DNA from: Malachius bipustulatus
Lineage: Eukaryota > Arthropoda > Insecta > Coleoptera > Melyridae
Direction of reading: 5' to 3'
Length of the DNA: 64,000 nt
Assembly: GCA_910589415.1 (NCBI GenBank)
Contig: OU342630.1
Location: 5,208,001 to 5,272,000, forward strand
Shown one piece after another: positions 55,093 through 64,000 of the stretch (position 1 is its first letter; each line of letters opens with the position of its first letter). The notes under the pieces are model-generated. The model did no database searches and was not told the origin of the DNA. It was given only the letters and a program-made list of their open reading frames with translations. The position numbers and the translations under genes are program-made.

Positions 55093-56740
55093 ATAGAGAA
55101 AGATAATATAATAGAGTGTTCGATTACACGTTAGACTCTAGGTAACCTGCGACGATGGTGACTACCTGGGCTACCGGAGATATCATTGGTAAGCGCAGGA
55201 CATTCAAATTTAAATTTATACCTAATTATTATTTGAAACATTATTTTTACGGTTGAAGTGTCGCCATTTCAACAAATAAACTTCGAGGCATCAATATAAA
55301 ACTTCTTTATTCTTAATAGGTACATACTATATACGAGTATACTTAATAATTGTAACAAATGCTTCCTACAAAATTTTCTTCGCATAAATACTGGTTCAGT
55401 TTTTACAGAAGATGCTTCTATTTAACCAGTTTTCTCAACATGGAAAGACTTTATCAGGAGTAAAATATTATTATAATAATATTGTTGTTAATAATTTTAA
55501 CATAAAAGGCATTCCAGCCATCATCTGTTGGATCGTGCACCGCAGACGCCGTCGCTTGGTTAAGATGCGTATATCTATAGCTACGATCTATCAAAGTGGT
55601 AGGTCACGTAACTGGGTCCTCTTCAAGAGGGAAGCCGAAAAAGGATCTATCTGAAAAAAATTATAAGAAACTAAATTTTTTTTATTCATTAGTTTCAAGT
55701 GAAGCAGCAGGTGTTTTAAAGAAAAACTCCAAGAGTCAGAAGGCAATTTATCCTTCTACAGATGATTGCCCTCTCATTCTCAAAAATTACGAAAAAATTT
55801 ACGCATATTCTTTAGACAAAAATAAGCAAACTTTTTTTGCTTATACTGCTTCCTTCTTTTGTAAAAAATATCAAGAAAAAGAATTCGTAGACCTTCATTT
55901 GATGCTTTTACTGAGAAGGAAGAGTTTTAGCAGAGAAACACCAAGAAACAAAAAATACTTATTTTTATCAAGAATATGTCTGAATTTTTTCAGAGTTTTT
56001 CAGGCAACAAATAAGCGGCCCATTATTTGAGGTTTTCAGCTCCGAAGAGGGCCCGTCGGTCACGTGAACTTCTTCACATAATAAAATGCTCAATAGTATA
56101 ATGTACCAAAATAAATAAGTATAAACAGAGAAGATAACACACACCGCAGCACCTCAGAATCTCAGCATCTCAAAAGATTTGTATTCGTTTATCTACCTTC
56201 CAATAGTGTTTTAATGCAGTTTTTCTTGGGTGTTGTATTCATAACTTTGATAAATCCATCGTTGTGATTAGAACTGCTTTTAAACCAAGACGCAGACAGA
56301 ATGTGGTTCCTAAAACATATATTTCGCATTCAGAAAGAGTTTTTCGATTTATTTAAAATAATTTTTATTACTTACAAGAGCATGAAACAGCATATTGCAC
56401 CTTTCAAAAAGTCAACGTTTTTACGTCAAAAAAGTTTTACGTTATACTGTTATTAATTGGGTAAATTGTTATAAATTATATTTCTAAATACTTTCAAGGT
56501 AAAGTTTCATCTAAAATTTATTATTAGTTTGATAAAATACTCAAATTAAATAAATCAAATTTTACACAATTGCAAAACTAAACGTCAGATTATGTCAAAA
56601 TGAGAATTTAGATCTAAAGGCAGCTTCATTTTAGTTTAGAAATCGTCCGCAATGCGCGATGCGCTACCGGAATGCGCGTGAACAGTGTACCTATTTTCGT
56701 CCGTCGATCTGACGGTCTCTTTATAGTATGTTGTCTCTAG
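55093..56740. mobile_element. Element G: inserted TIR-like element in F
   Basis: 1648 bp, flanked by GATTAACG (55085-55092) and AATTAACG (56741-56748): 7 identical bases, or 8 with one mismatch. Its ends are weakly inverted: ATAGAGAAAGATA against CTAGAGACAACATA. Ends in TAGAG with an 8-bp duplication would suit a hAT element, but no transposase is visible. Removing it rejoins the F RT frame. Confidence 0.65.
55596..56030 (+). other. Unidentified open frame inside element G
   Basis: 144 codons starting at GTG, with no ATG at the 5' end. Lys-rich start (SSSRGKPKKDLSEKNYKKL), then a mixed sequence with Cys and aromatic residues. The N-terminal basic stretch resembles GRPKK-type segments seen in transposon-linked proteins, but I cannot name it. 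Confidence 0.25.
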
Positions 56741-56748
56741 AATTAACG

Positions 56749-56930
56749 CAGTTGTAGTTAGAACACTTCTACCATGACAAAAAATGATTAGGTCATCTGC
56801 ATAAATAGAGGATTTAGAGCGGCGGGCGGATTGAAGAGCAGACGTCGTTGATGGCCAAGATGAAAAGCGTTGGGCTAAGAACGGACCCTTGGGGCACCTC
56901 GTTGTCTTGTCTCCTTGCAGTAGATGTTTT
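56749..56930 (-). pseudogene. Element F RT palm fragment
   Basis: Motif NEVPQGSVLSPTLFILAIND in one frame, then YADDLIIFCHG in another, so there is an indel near 56820. Lies between insert G and TSD of H. Confidence 0.85.
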
Positions 56931-56943
56931 CCCATTAACAGAG

Positions 56944-57606
56944 GTATTTGGTATTTGGTATTTTAACTAAATGTGAGAGATGGTTTATTAGGTCCCAAAC
57001 ACTGAAGCCAGCGGGCTTATTGTATTTCTCACATTTAGATTCTCCTTGATTAGAAGAGCTCCGTTCCTTTGACAAGGTTTAGCAGCCCGCTAACCAAGGT
57101 TTTTTCCGCCAGATGGCTCCCGGGACTGATTGGTCCCAGGACCGCATAGCGCGTTCGTGCGAGTGCTGGACACTCGAATATCACATGAGAAGCTGTCTCG
57201 TCTTCTTCATTGCAGAGTCTACAAATTGGGTCTTCTCTGTATATCCCCAGTTTATGTAGGTGTACTCTTAGGTGGCAGTGTCCTGTGAGAAGACCCACCA
57301 CCGTTCTGATCTGCATTCTATTTAGTTGCAGTATCTGTCTGGCAAGGTTTTGAGAGGGCTCCTTGATCATCACCTTACCATGTTTGTTTCCTGTTATACG
57401 GTTCCAGTGTGCTCTATGTTGTGTTCTTATCCACTGAGCCACCGCCCCGCGTACAGTGTTCTTTGGGATGCCAAACACTGGTTCGGGCCCAGTGTAGTTT
57501 ATCCCAGCGCCTTTCTTGGCTAGTTGATCTGCAGCCTCATTACCAGGCGTCCCACGGTGACCCGGAACCCAAACTAGTGTCACCACGTTACACCTGGCTA
57601 AGTCAA
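56944..57606 (-). mobile_element. Element H: 5'-truncated non-LTR fragment, 13-bp TSD
   Basis: Flanked by CCCATTAACAGAG at 56931-56943 and 57607-57619. Encodes the end of RNase H (VPGHRGTPGNEAADQLAKKG) and the C-terminal Cys region (GHCHLRVHLHKLGI, CRLCNEEDETASHVIFEC) at 57586-57050, uninterrupted. The 3' tail is built of repeated AAATACC units. Closely related to the element at 33422-35212. Confidence 0.9.
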
Positions 57607-57619
57607 CCCATTAACAGAG

Positions 57620-57696
57620 ACTTTAAAGTTCTATTTGATAGGAAGTTTTCAATGAAATGATAAATGTGAGTTGTGAGTTGATAAATAAATTATTGA
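57620..57696 (-). pseudogene. Element F RT fragment between inserts H and E
   Basis: Short coding piece (HFIENFLSNRT) that joins the 63596-64000 and 56749-56930 parts. One base is missing relative to the expected frame. Confidence 0.75.
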
Positions 57697-58022
57697 AGTT
57701 TGTGACGTTACAGTAACGTCGCGACGCTGGAAAGCGACGCCAGAATTCAAATAAAATATTATTCCCACGAAAGTTGAGAAGAAACCATGTAGGAATTATT
57801 CAAGTAGTGAATTATTAAAATTAAAGCAGGTAAATCGGCGACAACAAGATAAGGGAGGTTTTTTATATTGGTATCAGTGGTTGTTTACAGAAAGTGCCTC
57901 TAGGAAGGAACGGAAACAACATTTAATTCAGCGAGAAATATTAAAATATTAAATCCGAGCAAATAAATGCGAAGCCGAGAGGAAAACAAGATAAGAAGTT
58001 GTTGTTGTTTACGTCCGGTACC

Positions 58023-58030
58023 TATATAAA
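58023..58030 (+). promoter_or_regulatory. TATA box of element E LTR1
   Basis: TATATAAA followed by GGGACCGAG. Transcription should start about 25-30 nt downstream, before the hairpin array. The same box lies at 61117-61124 in LTR2. Confidence 0.7.
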
Positions 58031-58073
58031 GGGACCGAGATTGAAGGAACGGCAGCAGATGGCAGCTGGCCTT

Positions 58074-58480
58074 CCTAGAGAACTGATCTAGGATAGCCGG
58101 TCCGCCATCCATGGCTCACCCCCTTGCCCAGAGGCCCGAGTACTGATCGGGACTTCTCCTAGAGCGAAGAAGAAGAATTGACTCTTCCAAGCTCACACCT
58201 TAACCTACCCCAATGCGAAGCCTGGGTACTGACCAGGAGTCAAGTTGGGATAACGCGAGAGAGTAGTATTGATACTCTTTCGTCACCCCCTAAAGCTTAT
58301 CAGTCTCGAACGTGGACCCAGGTGAAGCGAAGAATTGATTCGCGTCCCTGGTCCAATTACTCTGAGTAAGCGTATCATCCCCCCGTGACTTCCTAACGAG
58401 TCGAAGTATTGACTCGACGAGTTAGACAGGCACATAGAAGGTCAACCTTCGGTTGCGAACGAGAATTGACCGTTACGCAA
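58074..58480 (+). other. Array of eight hairpins with common heptaloop GWAYTGA
   Basis: Loops (5' to 3'): GAACTGA at 58080, GTACTGA at 58140, GAATTGA at 58175, GTACTGA at 58226, GTATTGA at 58266, GAATTGA at 58332, GTATTGA at 58406, GAATTGA at 58463. Stems differ completely: CCTAGA/TCTAGG, CCCGA/TCGGG, GAAGA/TCTTC, CCTGG/CCAGG, AGAGTA/TACTCT, GCGAA/TTCGC, TCGA/TCGA inside CTAAC/GTTAG, AACG/CGTT inside TTGCG/CGCAA. In hairpins 3, 7 and 8 an A/C mismatch flanks the loop. Constant loop with freely changing paired stems points to a protein-binding RNA site. It is repeated in LTR2 at 61168-61574. Confidence 0.85.
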
Positions 58481-59076
58481 GCGAAGACGAGCCCAGTCAC
58501 TCATCAAATAATGAAATCCATGGTCATTTCAGATAACTAAAATTTTACCCCGAGCTAATCTAATTTATTAATTAAATTATTCATTTAAATAAAAGGGAAT
58601 TTTTCATAAATTGAGACCATAATAAATTTCATGTAAATAATATTAATCGAGAGTTTTATTCAGTTCATTTCTCATGCTTTTATCGACGCGATAAAAATAA
58701 TAGTAAAATCATTCCGTTCCCGTCTCATATTGCACCACTAACATTTTATTTTCCAGTTGACTGAACTCCACAGAAAAACTTGTCCTCCTCGACCTACTGG
58801 CATAATCTCATCGTCGAGCGGCGGCCGGGACACTGTTTTTTACCGGGTGCTGGGCCGGGAAGATATACCGGGCGTTCACCCAGCATGCTGAACAAATCGA
58901 CTAATTATTTTACGTTTATCGCAGTTTATGGGAACAATAAATTTACATTATTTTTTTAAATGTCGTGTATCATTTGTGTAAATCCACCCAAATATCCCGT
59001 TTGAAGGCATTGGTTAAGAAATAAATTAACCCAATAATTAAGACGTCCTCTCCAAAAAAAGGAGAGACGTCACAAC

Positions 59077-59094
59077 TGGCGCCCGAGCAAAAAG
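59077..59094 (+). other. Element E primer binding site
   Basis: TGGCGCCCGAGC begins 2 nt after the LTR. The first eight bases match the Lys-type retroviral PBS and the rest do not. tRNA not assigned. Repeated at 62171. Confidence 0.65.
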
Positions 59095-59161
59095 AAAATA
59101 AATACAGGGATTTTCCCTAAAAATTAGCACCCTTAGCTAATAAAAAAAAAAAATTATAATA

Positions 59162-60613
59162 ATGCCAAATTCAGACGAGGAGGGTGCGACAGCACAAACC
59201 ACGACAAGCGCGTGGATACACCAGCTCACTAAAGAGCAAGCTATTGAAGAGACCACCAAATTAGGTCTCGACAGCACTGGAAAATTAGATGAGCTAAGAG
59301 CCCGCTTGCGAGGACATTTCGCATTAAAGTCAATTGTCCAAGGAGCTCAAGGGGCTCGCCCAAAAGAGCAGAGCCAGAAATGCGTAAGCGAAACCGAGCT
59401 GTTAAAACGACAGTTAAGAGAAGCGCAAGAAACCATACAAAAAATGCAGCGTGCAACCGCACATACTGCATCAATGCCACAAAGCAACAGCAACGTGACG
59501 CAAGGACAGACAATCATGGGGCCCTCCTACCCACTGGAATCCATAAAAATTATCCAGAAAGGAAATGTATATTTCAGCGGTAGGTCATCTGAAGCTCCTG
59601 AATTTATAGAACGCCTCGAGGAACTTCGAGCAACGTTCGGCATCCCACAGGAGCACATGCTACAAGCATTAATAATCTGTCTGCGAAACGATGCGCTATT
59701 ATGGCACAGAAACAATTCCCACAAGTGGCACTCGTGGAAAGGTTTCAAAAACATCTTCGCAACAGACTTCTTCCCAGCCAACTATGTTGAAAGGCTCGAA
59801 GAAATAATAAGAAACCGAAAACAGAAGCACAACGAAGCACCGGGATCATATATTAATGATATCCTAACCCTCATACGCAGGGAAGGAAACCTGAACGAGA
59901 TCCAAACTCTCGACAGGGTATATAAAAACATGCTCCCCCAATACAAAATTTATGTCCGTAGAAGCGATTTTACGACGCTTTCGGGTTTGCAGCAGCTAAT
60001 GCAAAACTTCGAACAAATTCAAAGCGAAATAGCGAAATGTAAAGAAGAACGCTTCCAACGAACCCCAGTCACGGGAAACAATGACAGGGACGACCGCCCA
60101 GAGAGGCCTTACGTTTACGCGCCGTCACATAGGCAGCAGCAACAGGACAAACGGTACGAAAGTCGCCAAGATAGGCATCGACCTACCGACACAGGCCCCA
60201 AGATCGACATTGTAGACACTAATATTAACCTAATAGAGGTAGTGACCGATGTCGGGTGCTGCGAGGAGCAGGCCGAGGTTAAGTACCTCGAAAAACAGTC
60301 TCCTCAAGGGAAACCAAACGTCGCTGACCACGACGAAGGTTACATGACTGGATACGCCTGCAACGACGACGCAGCAGAGCCCGCCACGAGTGCAGCAGGA
60401 TACAAACCCGCCTCGACAAAGCGAGCTAGCCCCACAGGCGAATTTCAGGGGAAAATTACGCACGGCGTATATACGAGACGCGAGCAAGCAGACAAGCAAC
60501 GTCAGGCTCAGCGCAACAGCAGCTACTACAGTACAGCCGCAAGCGGTGAAGCTTCCAGGGATAACGCGGCATCTACGCAGCGACGATGGAAGTTCAATAC
60601 CCGTCCGCCGTAG
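59162..60613 (+). CDS. gag: Element E gag, full copy
   Basis: 483 codons from ATG (ATAATGCC). A SAP-like DNA/RNA-binding motif lies at residues 21-52 (LTKEQAIEETTKLGLDSTGK then LDELRARL). A Gln/Lys coiled region spans about 75-98. A Ty3-type capsid region runs from about 137 to 300 (VYFSGRSSEAPEFIERLEEL...). The C-terminus is polar, Arg/Ala/Ser-rich, with no CCHC knuckle. Virus-like particle protein. No pol follows before the PPT. Confidence 0.9.
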   Translation: MPNSDEEGATAQTTTSAWIHQLTKEQAIEETTKLGLDSTGKLDELRARLRGHFALKSIVQGAQGARPKEQSQKCVSETELLKRQLREAQETIQKMQRATAHTASMPQSNSNVTQGQTIMGPSYPLESIKIIQKGNVYFSGRSSEAPEFIERLEELRATFGIPQEHMLQALIICLRNDALLWHRNNSHKWHSWKGFKNIFATDFFPANYVERLEEIIRNRKQKHNEAPGSYINDILTLIRREGNLNEIQTLDRVYKNMLPQYKIYVRRSDFTTLSGLQQLMQNFEQIQSEIAKCKEERFQRTPVTGNNDRDDRPERPYVYAPSHRQQQQDKRYESRQDRHRPTDTGPKIDIVDTNINLIEVVTDVGCCEEQAEVKYLEKQSPQGKPNVADHDEGYMTGYACNDDAAEPATSAAGYKPASTKRASPTGEFQGKITHGVYTRREQADKQRQAQRNSSYYSTAASGEASRDNAASTQRRWKFNTRPP

Positions 60614-60784
60614 GATGGATCTCTTAAGATCTCGGATTAGTTTTTAAGCGTTTTTGGAAGGTTCATTATTTTATTATTATTGGTTTGTAAATTATTGATA
60701 GTTGTAAGTTAGCGTTCGTTGTCAATTTTACTTCCGAGGACGGAAGAGAAAAATATCCTCATGCTTCAGATTTTTTTTACCGAC

Positions 60785-60794
60785 GTGTGGGGGG
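60785..60794 (+). other. Element E polypurine tract
   Basis: GTGTGGGGGG directly before LTR2. Confidence 0.75.
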
Positions 60795-62168
60795 TGTGAC
60801 GTTACAGTAACGTCGCGACGCTGGACAGCGACGCCAGAATTCAAATAAAATATTATTCCCACGAAAGTTGAGAAGAAACCATGTAGGAATTATTCAAGTA
60901 GTGAATTATTAAAATTAAAGCAGGTAAATCGGCGACAACAAGATAAGGGAGGTTTTTTATATTGGTATCAGTGGTTGTTTACAGAAAGTGCCTCTAGGAA
61001 GGAACGGAAACAACATTTAATTCAGCGAGAAATATTAAAATATTAAATCCGAGCAAATAAATGCGAAGCCGAGAGGAAAACAAGATAAGAAGTTGTTGTT
61101 GTTTACGTCCGGTACCTATATAAAGGGACCGAGATTGAAGGAACGGCAGCAGATGGCAGCTGGCCTTCCTAGAGAACTGATCTAGGATAGCCGGTCCGCC
61201 ATCCATGGCTCACCCCCTTGCCCAGAGGCCCGAGTACTGATCGGGACTTCTCCTAGAGCGAAGAAGAAGAATTGACTCTTCCAAGCTCACACCTTAACCT
61301 ACCCCAATGCGAAGCCTGGGTACTGACCAGGAGTCAAGTTGGGATAACGCGAGAGAGTAGTATTGATACTCTTTCGTCACCCCCTAAAGCTTATCAGTCT
61401 CGAACGTGGACCCAGGTGAAGCGAAGAATTGATTCGCGTCCCTGGTCCAATTACTCTGAGTAAGCGTATCATCCCCCCGTGACTTCCTAACGAGTCGAAG
61501 TATTGACTCGACGAGTTAGACAGGCACATAGAAGGTCAACCTTCGGTTGCGAACGAGAATTGACCGTTACGCAAGCGAAGACGAGCCCAGTCACTCATCA
61601 AATAATGAAATCCATGGTCATTTCAGATAACTAAAATTTTACCCCGAGCTAATCTAATTTATTAATTAAATTATTCATTTAAATAAAAGGGAATTTTTCA
61701 TAAATTGAGACCATAATAAATTTCATGTAAATAATATTAATCGAGAGTTTTATTCAGTTCATTTCTCATGCTTTTATCGACGCGATAAAAATAATAGTAA
61801 AATCATTCCGTTCCCGTCTCATATTGCACCACTAACATTTTATTTTCCAGTTGACTGAACTCCACAGAAAAACTTGTCCTCCTCGACCTACTGGCATAAT
61901 CTCATCGTCGAGCGGCGGCCGGGACACTGTTTTTTACCGGGTGCTGGGCCGGGAAGATATACCGGGCGTTCACCCAGCATGCTGAACAAATCGACTAATT
62001 ATTTTACGTTTATCGCAGTTTATGGGAACAATAAATTTACATTATTTTTTTAAATGTCGTGTATCATTTGTGTAAATCCACCCAAATATCCCGTTTGAAG
62101 GCATTGGTTAAGAAATAAATTAACCCAATAATTAAGACGTCCTCTCCAAAAAAAGGAGAGACGTCACA
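60795..62168 (+). repeat. Element E LTR2 (central)
   Basis: 1374 bp, offset 3094 from LTR1, one difference noted (C for A in CTGGACAGCG). Confidence 0.94.
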
Positions 62169-62255
62169 ACTGGCGCCCGAGCAAAAAGAAAATAAATACA
62201 GGGATTTTCCCTAAAAATTAGCACCCTTAGCTAATAAAAAAAAAAAATTATAATA

Positions 62256-63476
62256 ATGCCAAATTCAGACGAGGAGGGTGCGACAGCACAAACCACGACA
62301 AGCGCGTGGATACACCAGCTCACTAAAGAGCAAGCTATTGAAGAGACCACCAAATTAGGTCTCGACAGCACTGGAAAATTAGATGAGCTAAGAGCCCGCT
62401 TGCGAGGACATTTCGCATTAAAGTCAATTGTCCAAGGAGCTCAAGGGGCTCGCCCAAAAGAGCAGAGCCAGAAATGCGTAAGCGAAACCGAGCTGTTAAA
62501 ACGACAGTTAAGAGAAGCGCAAGAAACCATACAAAAAATGCAGCGTGCAACCGCACATACTGCATCAATGCCACAAAGCAACAGCAACGTGACGCAAGGA
62601 CAGACAATCATGGGGCCCTCCTACCCACTGGAATCCATAAAAATTATCCAGAAAGGAAATGTATATTTCAGCGGTAGGTCATCTGAAGCTCCTGAATTTA
62701 TAGAACGCCTCGAGGAACTTCGAGCAACGTTCGGCATCCCACAGGAGCACATGCTACAAGCATTAATAATCTGTCTGCGAAACGATGCGCTATTATGGCA
62801 CAGAAACAATTCCCACAAGTGGCACTCGTGGAAAGGTTTCAAAAACATCTTCGCAACAGACTTCTTCCCAGCCAACTATGTTGAAAGGCTCGAAGAAATA
62901 ATAAGAAACCGAAAACAGAAGCACAACGAAGCACCGGGATCATATATTAATGATATCCTAACCCTCATACGCAGGGAAGGAAACCTGAACGAGATCCAAA
63001 CTCTCGACAGGGTATATAAAAACATGCTCCCCCAATACAAAATTTATGTCCGTAGAAGCGATTTTACGACGCTTTCGGGTTTGCAGCAGCTAATGCAAAA
63101 CTTCGAACAAATTCAAAGCGAAATAGCGAAATGTAAAGAAGAACGCTTCCAACGAACCCCAGTCACGGGAAACAATGACAGGGACGACCGCCCAGAGAGG
63201 CCTTACGTTTACGCGCCGTCACATAGGCAGCAGCAACAGGACAAACGGTACGAAAGTCGCCAAGATAGGCATCGACCTACCGACACAGGCCCCAAGATCG
63301 ACATTGTAGACACTAATATTAACCTAATAGAGGTAGTGACCGATGTCGGGTGCTGCGAGGAGCAGGCCGAGGTTAAGTACCTCGAAAAACAGTCTCCTCA
63401 AGGGAAACCAAACGTCGCTGACCACGACGAAGGTTACGCAGTTTATGGGAACAATAAATTTACATTATTTTTTTAA
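62256..63476 (+). pseudogene. gag: Element E gag, truncated second copy
   Basis: Same as 59162-60613 up to residue DHDEGY. At 63437/63438 the sequence jumps into LTR position equivalent to 58921, adding about a dozen LTR-derived codons before a stop. It lacks the C-terminal 90 residues. Confidence 0.9.
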
Positions 63477-63591
63477 ATGTCGTGTATCATTTGTGTAAAT
63501 CCACCCAAATATCCCGTTTGAAGGCATTGGTTAAGAAATAAATTAACCCAATAATTAAGACGTCCTCTCCAAAAAAAGGAGAGACGTCACA
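63438..63591 (+). repeat. Element E LTR3, 3' remnant
   Basis: Equivalent to LTR1 58921-59074 (last 154 bp), ending CGTCACA and followed by TSD AGTT. Confidence 0.92.
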
Positions 63592-63595
63592 AGTT

Positions 63596-63989
63596 GTGTT
63601 CTTGAAGTTTTTGTAAGATCGCAAGTCTGAGTAGGGAGTCGAATGCACCTAATGTCAAACACAGCCGCGATAACTACTTCTTGTTTCTTAGGGAGTGCAA
63701 TGGCAATATCGGTCTGCAGTACTGCTAGATTGTCCATTGTGCTGCGTTGCGGTCTGAATCCTGATTGAGAGGGGTTGATTATCTCATATTTCTCAAGATA
63801 CCAAAGAAGCCTCTTGTTGACCATTTTTTCCAACAGTTTACGCAATGTACCACATGTGAGGGAGATCGGCCTGTATGACTTGGGATGGTCTGAAGGTTTG
63901 TCTGGCTTCTTAATGGGAAGGATTATGGACTTTTGCCACAATTTTGGAAATTTTCTTTTAGACCAGATGTTATTGTAAAGCTCAAGCAT
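63596..63989 (-). pseudogene. Element F RT N-terminal part
   Basis: WQKSIILPIKKPDKPSDHPK, SYRPISLTCGTLRKLLEKMV and PSQSGFRPQRSTMDNLAVLQ are the opening motifs of a non-LTR RT. Motif A (FDI...GAFDSLL) is broken by a 1-2 nt indel near 63635. Cut at 63595 by element E. It continues past the window end. Confidence 0.87.
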
Positions 63990-64000
63990 TTTGGGAAGGC

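Larger units (their letters stand above)
57701..59074 (+). repeat. Element E LTR1
   Basis: 1374 bp, TGTGACG...CGTCACA. Begins with hairpin GACGTTA-CAG-TAACGTC and ends with hairpin CTCTCC-A7-GGAGAG. TATA box at 58023-58030, hairpin array at 58074-58480, AATAAA strings near 58588 and 58622. Confidence 0.94.
57701..63591 (+). mobile_element. Element E: gag-only LTR retrotransposon in tandem arrangement
   Basis: TSD AGTT (57697-57700 and 63592-63595). Layout: LTR1 57701-59074, gag, LTR2 60795-62168, second gag truncated, LTR3 tail 63438-63591. Repeat offset is exactly 3094. Only one LTR1/LTR2 difference was noticed (57731). The internal region is 1720 bp with gag and no protease, RT or integrase, so it must use enzymes from another element. 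Comparable to the TR-GAG type described in plants. Confidence 0.93.
53261..64000 (-). mobile_element. Element F: degenerate non-LTR retrotransposon split by three insertions
   Basis: Minus-strand Jockey/I-type ORF2 in four pieces: 63596-64000 (RT N-terminus), 57620-57696, 56749-56930 (RT palm with YADD) and 53261-55092 (RT thumb, RNase H, Cys end, poly(A) shown by T9 at 53261-53269). The interrupting elements E, H and G each have matching flanking duplications, and the coding order is restored across each. The 5' end lies beyond the window. Confidence 0.87.

Noticed and set aside
58178..58369. 63-codon frame repeated at 61272-61463
   Set aside because: Lies in the E LTR over the hairpin array. 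The repetition reflects the LTR pair.

Overview
This is a eukaryotic, AT-rich window from an arthropod and almost certainly an insect. The evidence is an errantivirus-type retroelement with an env gene, Ty3/Gypsy elements of insect type, Jockey/I-group non-LTR elements, a Penelope-like element, a piggyBac MITE, and one recognisable host exon resembling insect Unc-13-4A/BAIAP3. The sequence does not allow a narrower identification. I found no operons, CRISPR arrays, rRNA or tRNA genes.

Region 1 (1-26211) is a three-level nest of LTR retrotransposons, all on the minus strand. An internally deleted errantivirus-like element (C; gag, integrase, env; short LTRs) carries element A (435-22607, Ty3/Gypsy, about 1.65 kb LTRs, 4-bp TSD GATT) in its env gene. 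Element A carries its close relative B (7385-18380, TSD ATAC) in the protease region of pol. B has intact gag and pol ORFs joined by a canonical A AAA AAC slippery site, and its two LTRs look identical. LTR divergence (C about 1.3%, A about 0.3%, B none seen) agrees with the nesting order. Between pol and the 3' LTR, A and B share a long hairpin-rich noncoding region with tandem repeats of about 113 nt whose stems covary.

Region 2 (26212-40339) is mostly non-coding. It holds a likely terminal exon of an unidentified minus-strand gene (27966-28125), an inverted-repeat element (about 28425-29474), local tandem repeats, a 5'-truncated non-LTR element with a perfect 13-bp TSD (33422-35212), and a nearly complete Ty3/Gypsy element D with 205-bp LTRs (35297-39814).

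Region 3 (40340-47207) is a Penelope-like element with RT and GIY-YIG domains. Its repeats occur three times (one inverted), each with a hammerhead-ribozyme motif. It is interrupted by a piggyBac MITE (TTAA TSD), a non-LTR fragment (12-bp TSD) and a TIR element in its 3' repeat.

Region 4 (47208-53260) is intergenic or intronic. It has a decayed non-LTR endonuclease fragment, two dispersed repeat families and one clear host exon (50003-50198).

Region 5 (53261-64000) is a degenerate minus-strand non-LTR element (F) split by three later insertions: a TIR-like element G, a small non-LTR element H, and LTR element E. E is gag-only, is arranged LTR-gag-LTR-gag(truncated)-LTR(truncated), and is very young. 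Its LTR carries, downstream of a TATA box, eight hairpins with unrelated stems but the same heptaloop GWAYTGA. This looks like an RNA-protein recognition array and is the most unusual feature I found.
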